Origin: Ashinkailepas kermadecensis
Lineage: Eukaryota; Arthropoda; Thecostraca; Neolepadidae
DNA: 64,000 nt
Reading direction: 5' to 3'
Assembly (NCBI GenBank): GCA_034440615.1
Contig: JAOTOM010005139.1
Location: 1,030,501-1,094,500 of the forward strand
Positions 30,891-43,233 of the stretch are shown piece by piece. The notes beneath the pieces are model-generated. The model made no database searches. It saw nothing but the letters and a program-made list of their open reading frames with translations, and was not told where the DNA came from. The translations under genes were made by a program, and so were the position numbers. Positions within the stretch are counted from its first letter, which is position 1, and the number at the start of each line of letters is the position of its first letter.

Positions 30891-33150
30891 CCAGGTAGTA
30901 CAAAAGAAGGTACACCAACTCCTGGAGGAAAAGGTACATCTGGTGCCACAATCCTGGGGAGAAAAATCAGAACAAAGTCATGGAATGGACTTGAAGCTTG
31001 CCTAGCATCGGCATCTACTGTTTCTTCAGGAACTAAATACCAGCAAGATACTGCTTAAAATCACATCAATCAGCAGATGCATCAGAACCTGTGGACTCCT
31101 TTTGTGACAATGATGAGGCATCCCAGCAGCCAGACAATGCAGGCAATCATCACAGCACACCTATTGTGGTGAAGTGTAAGGGTGTTATAGGGTGACACTT
31201 CACAGGGAAAATATTGTCACTGATTTCAATAGCGATGGTCTGAATTCAGCTGGAAAAAACTTGCTGAACAGAGGGTGCACTCAAGCATTCTGGAATGCCA
31301 CCTCCATAGTTCAAGGCTAAATGGCAAAGCTAAATATTTGGTCTCATTGGGAAGGGGGCAATTAATTATTGGGACCCAGTGCATACAAAGTGACACCCCC
31401 AGATTCTGAGTAGATCCTTTCGAGTCATTGCCAGTACTATTGCTCCTTAAGGTATCCAAAAGACAAGTTTTACACATCTTACCACTGTGAAGCCTAAGCC
31501 AATGTGGTTAGGCTTTGCTAGGTTAGGCTAGGCCTTTCTTTTAAGCTTAGAAGATTTTCACAATTTCTATGAAATTTTTCACAACACAAATAATTCAGTT
31601 TCTTCCAAATTGAATTAGGCTAGGTTTGGTTAAGCTTTTTAATTATAATTGTTGGACAAAAGTGGTGGGAAGATTTTCCATTTGTAACAAGCATTTTCTT
31701 CTAGCATTTTACAACCTCTAACAGGTTCCAACTTCTAGGCTAGGTTGTTATATTTTTTCTCTTTTCATCATGTTTTGCTGCATAGCCAAACTGCAAGCCC
31801 CTTAAGTCATAGTCATAAAATGTTTAGACTTAATAAGAGCCACAAGGGCCTGTCCAGGTTAAGTCTGTAATGGGAAGATACCATAAGGCTGGACAAAAGA
31901 AACCATCCACCAACATCCTACACAGCCATCTATGCTTACCTATCCACCAATGTCCCACACAGCCATCCAACGTTTCCTTGCCTATCAAGCCCTATTAACT
32001 TGATCCTGTATAGTACAAATGTGGATCAGGTGCCCAACCAATAATTTTCAAACTCCACCCATGCCTGCTTAAAGGGGCCTGTACCATGCACACCTACTTA
32101 CCAAAAATCTCACCTCATCCACCACTAATTAGAACACCAAAAAAAAATTGTCCACCCTATTTTTAAACACATTCAATGAGGGCCTGCAACATCAGCAGGC
32201 AGCCTATTCAATTGATCAACAACCCTTTGACTGAAGACCTGTTGTCACTTAACTGTCCTACACCTTGATTTGTCTAACCTGAATTCATGACCCCTATAGT
32301 CTGAATGGAGGGGCATCATTCATATTGACCTGATCTAACTCTTTAATAAGTTATACATTGCAGTCATATCACCCCTTAATCTCCTATGCTTGAGTGAGTA
32401 CATATCTAATGCCATGAGTCTTTCCACATGTTATAAGTTACATAGTCCACTGTCCAGTCTATTGGCTTTCCACTGCACTCAGGTGCAACTCAGGTCAAAC
32501 TTGTTTTTTTAGCATTATTTTTCCTGCCAACTGAAAGTGTGTATTTGCAGAGGAAATGAGTGGTCACATGTTAACCACATTCATAAACATTGCATTGTAA
32601 CAAAGAAATTCATGAATTCTACATTACCTGAAAGTGCAAATTTGCCTAATTTCCATGACTAAATGTTAGATGCCTGAATTCAAAACGCCAGGTGTCGCCG
32701 TTCCTAGGTTCCTCCCCGCATTTTACTTCCTCGGACCCCCATGTCGAAAACTGCACGTATATATTAACTGCGTAACCATCCATCATCCACCCATCTTCAC
32801 TCATCGTCAATGTTTCCAAACGCATCATCCAAAATCTGAACGAAGGCAGGAAGCAGCTGACTTTCATCAGCATCAGTTATCGTCACAGGTTCTAGATACT
32901 GATTAAGCTGGAGTTATGCCTCACAACCATAAAGTTACAAATTCTACCAAAAAGAAAACAAGCGGGGCCGACCCAACACGACTTTATCTCCGGATTAAGC
33001 ACCGCGCCCGCAATTACACCACAAACGTCTCATCTCTCTCACATTTGTCGACTTCAAGCGCAAAATTTGTTCGGTGTGACGTCATAGTTCCGTTTACTCC
33101 GACTACACGGACTACACCGTATACATGCTTGCCGAACAGGGCTCAGGCTT
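30891..33150 (+). repeat. segmental duplication copy B (uninterrupted)
   Basis: A continuous 2.26-kb segment corresponding in order to 18677-19590, 24175-25185 and 29134-29480 of copy A. It holds the CR1 fragment (31806-32480) and the foldback arm fragment (32510-32645) in the same places. It lacks the two stacked CR1 copies and the TIR element, so it acts as a natural empty-site reference for both. Confidence 0.85.
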
Positions 33151-33857
33151 GCCGAAAAGGGCTCTAGCCAAGATACCTTTACCAGGGCATGGCTGTAGTG
33201 ACCTGCCATATGTTGAAACAAGTGACACATATACGACGCGTTTCAGACAATTCAGTGCTGCATGAGCCCATGCAATTCTCAATGACGGACGGACGCCTCC
33301 CACGCCATCAGATGTCTTGGGCGAAAAATATCTGGGTATTATTTATGAAATGATATAGCCTTGGGTACCATAGAAATAGCTGGAAATAATCTTAGGTGCT
33401 AATACTAAAAGATATAAGATCAGATACGGTCCTAGACGGAGGTAGGTTTGGGTGGAATTTCGGTGAAGGTTCGGTTCTTCCCTGCTGTTCACATTTCAAT
33501 TTTGTTTTTATTTATAGATTCGATTTGATTTAGTTTGTAGAGGTTGATGCTGACCTTTGACAGCCGTAAGTGTTCACAGGGGTTACATCATTGAAAGCGT
33601 CTGTATGGCTGATCTAAATAGCCCCACTTAGAATGTTCAGTAAGTTAAAATAAAGAGTTTTTTTTTTAATTCATGCTCCTTACAGTGATTCAGAAGTTTG
33701 AAATGATATGCATTATATTTTGGGCACAACCCTTGGTCACATGCATTTGGACAAGTGACATTGTATGAAGCCTTGAAAAATTGCCAGAGTATAAATATCC
33801 TCACACGAGAATGTTGCACAAGAGAACTACCATACAATTTACTATGACAATGCACAT
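33151..33857. other. unassigned noncoding DNA
   Basis: No gene, RNA or clear repeat recognised. The stretch taccatacaatttactatgaca at about 33828-33848 recurs at 35003-35023 next to the following foldback element. Confidence 0.5.
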
Positions 33858-33865
33858 ATAATTTA

Positions 33866-35007
33866 GGTAAATTTGTCTTAAAAGGTGTTTGGAATTTTAG
33901 GATTTTTTTTCTCGGAATACTATGTTTATGAACGTGATTCGGCAGATGCAATCATTCGTTTTCTCTGTAAATGCTTACGTCTTCGTTAATCTTAGCGATA
34001 ATATCTATAATGCGCCATATATGCCACACCGCTGTTTGTTGCATAATTTATCCATCCCTCACCTGGTGCTTCTCAGACGTGATTAAAGGGACATTCAACA
34101 CTTCACGCAGTTGATTCAACACCTTTTCAAAGAAAATATTTCACGTCAAAAATGCTTCATTTCTGCCTCTTTGCCACATAGATGACACACCACTACTATT
34201 CTACCACAATGCCAAAAAACTATACACAGCACGGCTAACAGCTGGCTTCTGCTCGGTCTCGTCTTGCCTCATGACTTCCAACAAATAGAATGATAATTCA
34301 TAATTAAATAGGAAAATCTAACCTAACCTAACATAACATAATACAATCTACTCTTATCTAAACTAATATAAACTCATATTTTAATTTAAAAACTCAAGCG
34401 TAATGTTTATCGTGACGGACCGCAAAGTGATATTTAAAAGAGTCGGCTTCTGCTCGGTCTCGTCATCTTTCCTCACAACTTCCAACAAGCAGTATGATAA
34501 TTAATAATTAAATAGGAAAACCTAACCTAACCTAACCTAACGTAATACAATCTACTCTTATATAAACTAATATAAACTCATATATTATCATTTAAAAACA
34601 CAAGCATAATATTTATCGTGATGTCATCCGTACATCACGGCCGCAAGCCGTGCTCTGCTTTGTTTTTTTTGGCATTCTGGTGGAATAGTAGTGGTGTGTC
34701 ATCTATGTGGTAAAGAGGCAGAAATTAAGCATTTTCGACGTGAAAAAGTGTTGAATCAACTGAGTGTAGTGTTGAATGTCCCTTGAATCACGTCTGAGAA
34801 GTGCCAGGTGAGGGATGGAGAAATTATGCAACAAACAACAGCGGTGGCATATATGGCGCATTATAGATATTATCGCTAAGATTAACCAAGACGTAAGCAT
34901 TTACGGAGAAAACGAATGATCACATCTGCAGAATCATGTTAATAAACATGGTATTCCGAGAAAAAAAATCCTAAAATTCCCAAAACACCCTTTAAGACAA
35001 AAATACC
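33866..35007. mobile_element. foldback element with ~360-bp inverted arms
   Basis: The left arm (33866-34234) begins ggtaaatttgtcttaaaagg and the right arm (34651-35007) is its reverse complement with moderate divergence. Shared blocks include ctctgtaaatgcttacgtct, tagcgataatatctataatg, tttgttgcataattt and gatgacacaccactactatt. An 8-bp direct repeat, ataattta, flanks it at 33858-33865 and 35008-35015. No protein is encoded. Confidence 0.8.
34244..34640 (+). repeat. ~200-bp tandem duplication in foldback spacer
   Basis: Two copies starting ggcttctgctcggtctcgtc at 34244 and 34445, each with a cctaacctaacc run, tacaatctactctta and taatatttatcgtgat-like ends. Confidence 0.85.
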
Positions 35008-35015
35008 ATAATTTA

Positions 35016-35713
35016 CTATGACAATACATGCTACACATTCCTCACTTAGAATATTTGGTAAATTTGTCTTAAAGGGTTAAAAAAAACATTTTTCTTCACA
35101 ATACCCTCTTTATGAAGGTCACTAAGATGATGGAACCACTTATTTTCTCTGCAAATGAGAAAGAAATTGATTAAAAAGAAAAAATGGGGGGGAAAATTTT
35201 CCAACTTATAAAACCTAAGCTAACATAACCTAACCAAACTTAACCAATTTGTTTGCTTTATGGATGCAAATGCATGTAAAAACTTTTCTTGTTGCACCTT
35301 AAAGCACAATGATACCAAAAAGTCCTTTAAAAAAAAAAAGGATTTCTTCCTTAAAAGCAGCTTAGGTTATGCTCGGTTAGGTTTCTTTTTCAATTGTCAA
35401 AATTTTGAGACAATATATTGCTCAACATTTTTTATATTGAGAAGTTATCAAAAAGTAGGTTAGGCTAGGTTAGGTTAGGTTATGTTGCATTTTATTTTAC
35501 ACATTTCTTTTTATGCTGTTACCTAACTCAAAGCCCCTTTTGACATTATTTTGCTCACAACCTGAAAAGTAAGCATTTACACAGAAAATCCATTATCTTC
35601 ATCCATCATGATGAAGGTCCATCATCTTCATCACCTTCATAAACATGGTATTTGAAAGAAAAATTCCAAGAGAATATAAAAACACCCTTTCAGACAAATT
35701 TACCAAATATTCT
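35016..35713. other. AT-rich DNA with foldback-family fragments
   Basis: Contains foldback ends at about 35056-35075 (ggtaaatttgtcttaaaggg) and 35540-35705 (cctgaaaagtaagcatttac to ttcagacaaatttacc), and aggttagg runs near 35455-35485. No gene is seen. Confidence 0.6.
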
Positions 35714-37195
35714 GTACAGGCATGGAGCCCCTACTTAGGAAAAAATATATAGATATGATAGAAAGAGGGCAGCACAAAGCCACTAGACTCATCAGTGGAC
35801 TAGGTAACTTAGAATATGGGGAAAGACTTATGGCATTTATATGTAGTCACTCAAGTGTAGGAGATTAAGGGGTAATATGATTTAAATGTATACAATTATG
35901 GATTATCAGGTCAATCTGAATGATGCCCTTCTATTTAGACTATCACTTAGGGGTCATCAATTCAGGTTAGAAAAATCGGTAACTTTTTGATAAAAGGTGT
36001 TTTTGGATTTTTGGGAATACACTTTCAAAATATGATGTTTATGAGCATGACTACAAAGATGCAACCACTCATTTTTGGTGCTGATGCTTGCTTTTCAATT
36101 GGGACGATGACATCACATTGGTATGGTGTAATGACGTCATAGGTACGATACTGAGGCTTTGACTGGCTAATGCTACAAATGGTTCACATACCTTAATGAG
36201 ATGGTCAAAGTAGCTTAACCTAACCTAACCTAACCTAACCTAACCCAACCTAACCTAACCAGCTTACCTCTCAGTTTATCATAGCTATAATTTATATAAT
36301 GCACCATGAGGTTAGGTTAGGTTAAGCTACTTCAACCATCTCATTAAGGTATGTGAACCATTTGTAGCATTGGCCAGTTGAAGCCTTGCTGCCATACCTA
36401 TGACGTCATCACACCATACTGATGTGACGTCATCATTCAAATTGAAAAGTAAGCATCAGCACCAAAAATGAGTGGTTGCATCTTCTTAGTCATATTCATA
36501 AACATCATGTTCTGAAAAACAATTCCCAAAAATCCCAAAACACTAGCAAAAATTTACTGACAAATCAAGGGGTAGGACAGTTAAGCGACAACAGGTCTTC
36601 AGTGAAAGGATTGTTGATCAGTGGAATAGCCTGCCTGCTAATGTTGTGGGGATTGAATTATTTAAATATTGAATTGAATGTATTTAAAAATAGGGTGGAC
36701 AACTATTTTTGGTTGCAAAATCTTATTTTTCAGTTCTAAGGTGTGGTGAATGGGGTGATATCTATGCTAAGTGGATGTGCACTGTACAGGCCCCTTTAGA
36801 TGGGCATGCATAGAGTCTGAAAATTATTTTTCATCATGCTGATAAATTGAGTATTATATTAGCTATATCAGATATATTATACTACTATTATTATATTTTG
36901 CTATATAGGGTGTACCTAGCGGTGGATTCAGCACCAACCTTTGGGTATATGATACTGATGAGATTGGCTATGCCAGCACAATGGGGCATGATTGGAGGAT
37001 GTTGGAATTGTTGAGCAGTGTTTTATGCAATATCAGATGAATGGTGCTAGATAGGCTGGAATATATAGTCCCCAAAGATAATGTATTGCTTGGGGTATGA
37101 GCATGTACTTTTCTGGTATCTTTTCTAGATAGGATTGACTCAGATGGGCCCCTGTGGCTCTTATTGAGCCATAGCACTTTATGACTTTATGACTG
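35714..37195 (+). mobile_element. CR1-type LINE fragment, + strand, interrupted
   Basis: RT thumb coding (tacaggcatggagcccctac at 35714, then gcccttctatttagactatc) is broken at 35977 by a foldback element. It resumes at 36567 (aaggggtaggacagttaagc), reading toward NRVDNYFWLQNLIFQF. The 3' region contains agatgggcccctgtggctct and ends in two ctttatga repeats at 37176-37191. It has many stops. Confidence 0.85.
35978..36558. mobile_element. foldback element inserted in a CR1 LINE
   Basis: Arms 35978-36228 and about 36305-36558 are inverted copies sharing gatgcaaccactcatttttg, ggtgctgatgctt, gctacaaatggttcacatac and cttaatgagatgg. The loop holds six to seven aacct units. The flanks are gaaaaatc at 35970-35977 and gacaaatc at 36559-36566; other CR1 copies read gacaaatc here, so an 8-bp duplication with one later substitution is supported. 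Confidence 0.85.
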
Positions 37196-37309
37196 TGAAT
37201 TAGGTATCTAGGTCCCTACCTAAATGACTTGGTGCCAGGATTGTGAGTTCTGAAATGCTGTATCATAATTAGCAGCACATTATTATGAAATATTGGCTGA
37301 GACCAACCT

Positions 37310-37420
37310 GAAGGCTTATTGGTAGAATAGCTAGCAACAAAGATTGGTGTGTTAGAGCATCTAAAAGACTGGCTGAATTTAAATTAGCTTCTGTCAGCTG
37401 GAAATGCCAAAAGGTCAGAA
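37310..37420 (+). mobile_element. small CR1 LINE fragment
   Basis: Encodes RASKRLAEFKLAS on +, matching the pre-RT linker also seen near 22690 on -. Confidence 0.5.
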
Positions 37421-37429
37421 AAAGTCTCA

Positions 37430-40400
37430 GTTGCTGTCTGTGGTGCATCATGTGCAGTCTCAGTCACTGTCTATGGTGTGTCATGTACAGTCCCAGTCAC
37501 TGTCTGTTATGTGTCATGTACAGTTTCAGTTGCTGTCTCTGGTGTGTCATGTGCAGTCTCAGTTGCTGTCTCTGGTGTGTCATGTACAGTCTCAGTCACT
37601 GTCTGCTCAGTACAGTCTCAGTTGCTGTCTGTTGTGTGTCATGTGCAGTCTCAGTTGCTGTCTGTTGTGTGTCATGTGCAGTCTCAGTTGCTGTCTGTTG
37701 TGTGTCATGTGCAGTCTCAGTTGCTGTCTCTGGTGTGTCATGCACAGTCTCAGTCACTGTCTGCTCAGTACAGTCTCAGTTGCTGTCTGTGGTGTGTCAT
37801 GTGCAGTCTCAGTTGCTGTCTGTTGTGTGTCATGTGCAGTCTCAGTTGCTGTCTGTGGTGTGTCATGTGCAGTCTCAGCTGCTGTCTCTGGTGTGTCATG
37901 TACAGTTTCAGTCACTGTCTGCTCAGTATAGTCTCAGTTGCTGTCTATTGTGTGTCATGTGCAGTCTCAGTTGCTGTCTGTTGTGTGTCATGTGCAGTCT
38001 CAGTTGCTGTCTGTGGTGTGTCATGTGCAGTCTCAGTTGCTGTCTGTGGTGTGTCATGTGCAGTCTCAGTCACTGTCTGGGGACGAGTGGTCTAGGGGTA
38101 AGATGCTCGTCTCGCAATCGAAAGATTGTGGGTTCGAATCTCACCAGTCGCTACTCTTCGCCCGCGACCAATCGGCGTGAGAGATTGGCGACGCTATATG
38201 ACTCAACGGTCGACGTGTTGTATAACCAATAACCAACCAATCAGTCACTGTCTGCTCAGTACAGTCTCAGTTGCTGTCTGTTGTGTGTCATGTGCAGTCT
38301 CTGTTGTGTGTCATGTGCAGTCTCAGTTGCTGTCGGTGGTGTGTCATGTGCAGTCTCAGTTGCTGTCTCTGATGTGTCATGTACAGTCTCAGTCACTGTC
38401 TGCTCAGTACAGTCTCAGTTGCTGTCTGTTGTGTGTCATGTGCAGTCTCAGTTGCTGTCTGTTGTGTGTCGTGTGCAGTCTTAGTTGCTGTCTGTGGTGT
38501 ATCATGTACAGTCCCAGTCACTGTCTGTTGTGTGTCATGTACAGTCCCAGTCACTGTCTGTGGTGTCATGTGCAGTCTCAGATGCTGTCTGTGGTGTGTC
38601 ATGTGCAGCCTCAGTTGCTGTCTGCGGTGTGTCATGTGCAGTCTCAGTTGCTGTCTGTGGTACATCATGTACAGTCTCAGTCAGTCTGCTCAGTACAGCC
38701 TCAGTTGCTGTCTGTGGTGTGTCATGTGCAGTCTCAGTTGCTGTCTGTGGTGTGTCATGTGCAGCCTCAGTTGCTGTCTGTGGTGTGTCATGTGCAGTCT
38801 CAGTTGCTGTCTGTGGTACATCATGTACAGTCTCAGTCACTGTCTGCTCAGTACAGCCTCAGTTGCTGTCTGTGGCACATCATGTGCAGTCTCAGTTGCT
38901 GTCCATGGTGCATCATGTGCAGCCTCAGCTGCTGTCTGTGGTGTGTCATGTGGTCTCAGTTGCTGTCTGTGGTGTGTCATGTGCAGTCCCAGTCACTGTC
39001 TGTGGTGTGCCATGTGCAGCCTCAGCTGCTGTCTGTGGTGTGTCATGTGCAGTCTCAGTTGCTGTCTGTGGTGTGTCATGTGCAGTCTCAGTTGCTGTCT
39101 GTGGTGTGTCATGTACAGTCCCAGTCACTGTCTGTTGTGTGTCATGTCCAGTCCCAGTCACTGTCTGTGGTGTGTCATGTGCAGTCTCAGTTGCTGTCTC
39201 TGATGTGTCATGTACAGTCTCAGTCACTGTCTGCTCAGTACAGTCTCAGTTGCTGTCTGTTGTGTGTCATGTGCAGTCTCAGTTGCTGTCTGTGGTGTGT
39301 CATGTGCAGCCTCAGTTGCTGTTTCTGGTGTCATGTACAGTCTCAGTCACTGTCTGCTCAGTACAGTCTCAGTTGCTGTCTGTGGTGTGTCATGTACATT
39401 GTACAGTCCCAGTCACTGTCTGTTGTGTGTCATGTACAGTCCCAGTCACTGTCTGTTGTGTGTCATGTCCAGTCCCAGTCACTGTCTGTGGTGTGTCATG
39501 TGCAGCCTCAGCTGCTGTCTGTGGTGTGTCATGTACAGTCTCAGTACTGTCTGCTCAGTACAGTCTCAGTTGCTGTCTGTGGTGTGTCATGTGCAGCCTC
39601 AGTTGCTGTCTGTGGTGTGTCATGTGCAGTCTCAGTTGCTGTCTGTGGTGTGTCATGTGCAGTCCCAGTCACTGTCTGTGGTACATCATGTGTAGTCTCA
39701 GTTGCTGTCCATGGTGCGTCATGTGCAGCCTCAGTTGCTGTCTGTGGTATATCATGTACAGTCCCAGTCACTGTCTGTTGTGTGTCATGTACAGTCCCAG
39801 TCACTGTCTGTGGTGTCATGTGCAGCCTCAGCTGCTGTCTGTGGTGTGTCATGTACAGTCTCAGTCACTGTCTGCTCAGTACAGTCTCAGTTGCTGTCTG
39901 TGGTATGTCATGTGCAGTCTCAGTTGCTGTCTGTGGTGTGTCATGTACAGTCCCAGTCACTGTCTGTGGTGTCATGTGCAGCCTCAGTTGCTGTCTGTGG
40001 TGTGTCATGTGCAGTCTCAGTCACTGTCTGCTCAGTACAGTCTCAGTTGCTGTCTGTGGTGTGTCATGTACAGTCCCAGTCACTGTCTGTGGTACATCAT
40101 GTGCAGTCTCAGTTGCTGTCCATGGTGCATCATGTGCAGCCTCAGCTGCTGTCTGTGGTGTGTCATGTGGTCTCAGTTGCTGTCTGTGGTGTGTCATGTG
40201 CAGTCTCAGTCACTGTCTGTGGTGTGTCATGTGCAGCCTCAGTTGCTGTCTGTGGTGTGTCATGTGCAGTCTCAGTTCTGTGCTCAGTACAGTCTCAGTT
40301 GCTGTCTGTGGTGTGTCATGTGCAGCCTCAGTTGCTGTCTGTGGTGTGTCATGTGCAGTCTCAGTTGCTGTCTGTGGTGTGTCATGTGCAGTCCCAGTCA

Positions 40401-43160
40401 CTGTCTGTGGTACATCATGTGCAGTCTCAGTTGCTGTCCATGGTGCGTCATGTGCAGCCTCAGTTGCTGTCTGTGGTATATCATGTACAGTCCCAGTCAC
40501 TGTCTGTTGTGTGTCATGTACAGTCCCAGTCACTGTCTGTGGTGTCATGTGCAGCCTCAGCTGCTGTCTGTGGTGTGTCATGTACAGTCTCAGTCACTGT
40601 CTGCTCAGTACAGTCTCAGTTGCTGTCTGTGGTGTGTCATGTGCAGCCTCAGTTGCTGTCTGTGGTGTGTCATGTGCAGTCTCAGTCACTGTCTGCTCAG
40701 TACAGTCTCAGTTGCTGTCTGTGGTGTGTCATGTACAGTCCCAGTCACTGTCTGTGGTACATCATGTGCAGTCTCAGTTGCTGTCCATGGTGCATCATGT
40801 GCAGCCTCAGCTGCTGTCTGTGGTGTGTCATGTGGTCTCAGTTGCTGTCTGTGGTGTGTCATGTGCAGTCTCAGTCACTGTCTGTGGTGTGTCATGTGCA
40901 GCCTCAGTTGCTGTCTGTGGTGTGTCATGTGCAGTCTCAGTCACTGTCTGCTCAGTACAGTCTCAGTTGCTGTCTGTGGTGTGTCATGTGCAGTCTCAGT
41001 CACTGTCTGTGGTGTGTCATGTGCAGCCTCAGTTGCTGTCTGTGGTGTGTCATGTGCAGTCTCAGTTACTGTCTGCTCAGTACAGTCTCAGTTGCTGTCT
41101 GTGGTGTGTCATGTACAGTCCCAGTCACTGTCTGTGGTACATCATGTGCAGTCTCAGTTGCTGTCCATGGTGCGTCATGTGCAGCCTCAGCTGCTGTCTG
41201 TGGTGTGTCATGTGGTCTCAGTTGCTGTCTGTGGTGTGTCATGTACAGTCCCAGTCACTGTCTGTGGTACATCATGTGCAGTCTCAGTTGCTGTCCATGG
41301 TGCATCATGTGCAGCCTCAGCTGCTGTCTGTGGTGTGTCATGTGGTCTCAGTTGCTGTCTGTGGTGTGTCATGTGCAGTCTCAGTCACTGTCTGTGGTGT
41401 GTCATGTGCAGTCTCAGTTGCTGTCTGTGGTGTGTCATGTGCAGCCTCAGTTGCTGTTTCTGGTGTGCCATGTACAGTCGCAGTCACTGTCTGCTCAGTA
41501 CACTCTCAGTTGCTGTCTGTGGTGTGTCATGTGCAGTCCCAGTCACTGTCTGTTGTGTGTCATGTACAGTCCCAGTCACTGTCTGTGGTGTCATGTGCAG
41601 CCTCAGCTGCTGTCTGTGGTGTGTCATGTACAGTCTCAGTCACTGTCTGCTCAGTACAGTCTCAGTTGCTGTCTGTGGTGTGTCATGTGCATCCTCAGTT
41701 GCTGTCTGTGGTGTGTCATGTGCAGTCTCAGTCACTGTCTGCTCAGTACAGTCTCAGTTTCTGTCTGTGGTGTGTCATGTGCAGTCTCAGTTGCTGTCTG
41801 TGGTATATCATGTACAGTCCCAGTCACTGTCTGTTGTGTGTCATGTACAGTCCCAGTCACTGTCTGTGGTGTCATGTGCAGCCTCAGTTGCTGTCTGTGG
41901 TGTGTCATGTGCAGTCTCAGTCACTGTCTGCTCAGTACAGTCTCAGTTTCTGTCCGTGGTGTGTCATGTGCAGTCTCAGTTGCTGTCTGTTGTGTGTCAT
42001 GTGCAGTCTCAGTTGCTGTCTGTGGTATATCATGTACAGTCCCAGTCACTGTCTGTTGTGTGTCATGTACAGTCCCAGTCACTGTCTGTGGTACATCATG
42101 TGCAGTCTCAGTTGCTGTCCATGGTGCGTCATGTGCAGCCTCAGCTGCTGTCTGTGGTGTGTCATGTGGTCTCAGTTGCTGTCTGTGGTGTGTCATGTGC
42201 AGTCTCAGTCACTGTCTGTGGTGTGTCATGTGCAGCCTCAGTTGCTGTCTGTGGTGTGTCATGTGCAGTCTCAGTCACTGTCTGCTCAGTACAGTCTCAG
42301 TTGCTGTCTGTGGTGTGTCATGTACAGTCCCAGTCACTGTCTGTGGTACATCATGTGCAGTCTCAGTTGCTGTCCATGGTGCGTCATGTGCAGCCTCAGC
42401 TGCTGTCTGTGGTGTGTCATGTGCAGTCTCAGTTGCTGTCTGTGGTGCATCATGTGCAGTCTCAGTTGCTGTCTCTGATGTGTCATGTGCAGTCTCAGTT
42501 GCTGTCCATGGTGTGTCATGTGCAGCCTCAGCTGCTGTCTGTGGTGTGTGATGTGCCATCTCAGTTGCTGTCTGTGGTGCATCATGTGCAGTCTCAGTTG
42601 CTGTCCATGGTGTGTCATGTGCAGCCTCAGCTGCTGTCTGTGGTGTGTGATGTGCCATCTCAGTTGCTGTCTGTGGTGCATCATGTGCAGTCTCAGTTGC
42701 TGTCTGTGGTGTGTCATGTACAGTCTCAGTCACTGTCTTCTCAGTTCATTCTCAGTTGCTGTCTGTGGTGTCATGTACAGTCTCAGTCACTGTCTGTGGT
42801 GTGTCATATGCAGTCTCAGTTGCTGTCTGGTGTGTCATGTACAGTCTCAGTTGCTGTATGTTGTGTGTGTCATGTACAGTCTCAGTCACTGTCTGCTCAG
42901 TACAGTCTCAGTTGCTGTCTGTGGTGTGTCATGTGCTGTCTCAGTTGCTGTCTGTGGTGTCATGTGCAGCCTCAGTTGCTGTCTCTGGTGTGTCATGTAC
43001 AGTCTCAGTCACTGTCTGCTCAGTACAGTCTCAGTTGCTGTCTGTTGTGTGTCATGTGCAGTTTCAGTTGCTGTCTGTGATGTGTCATGTGCAGTCTCAG
43101 TTGCTCTCTGTGGTGTGTCATGCACAGTCTCAGTCACTGTCTGCTCAGTACAGTCACAGT
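37430..43160 (+). repeat. 33-bp satellite array, about 170 units
   Basis: The basic unit has cagtctcagttgctgtctgt followed by ggtgtgtcatgtg. Variant units carry tcccagtcactgtc, gcctcagctgctg, a wcatcatgtg ending, or the block tctgctcagtacag, arranged in an irregular higher-order pattern (the same runs of variants recur, for example around 38690, 39540, 40270 and 40600). Every forward frame is free of stops for kilobases, so frames of up to 1,531 codons appear. Small indels simply move the reading between open frames, so coding is not supported. A SINE is inserted at 38080-38241. The array ends 74 bp before the ATAD1 start codon. Confidence 0.95.
38080..38241 (+). mobile_element. tRNA-derived SINE inserted in the satellite
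   Basis: Intact copy: ggggacgagtggtctagggg at the start, A-box region, box B gggttcgaatctcacc, then the family tail (ccaatcggcgtgagagattg) and an aaccaataaccaaccaa end. A 13-bp direct repeat, cagtcactgtctg, taken from the satellite, flanks it at 38067-38079 and 38242-38254. It resembles tRNA-Val by eye but is far too degenerate to be a tRNA gene. Confidence 0.9.
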
Positions 43161-43233
43161 TGCTGTCTGTGGCATGTCATACTTCTAATGAGTTTCGCTA
43201 AGATGGTGACTGATGTGTTCTCAGGTTTCCATC

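Noticed and set aside
38080..38155. Possible functional tRNA gene
   Set aside because: Box A and B are present but the acceptor and anticodon stems do not pair, and a SINE tail with flanking duplications follows.
38126..43080. Very long + strand open frames (1,450, 1,531 and 949 codons)
   Set aside because: They are readings of a 33-bp satellite without stops in any forward frame; register shifts between frames show no protein-level constraint.
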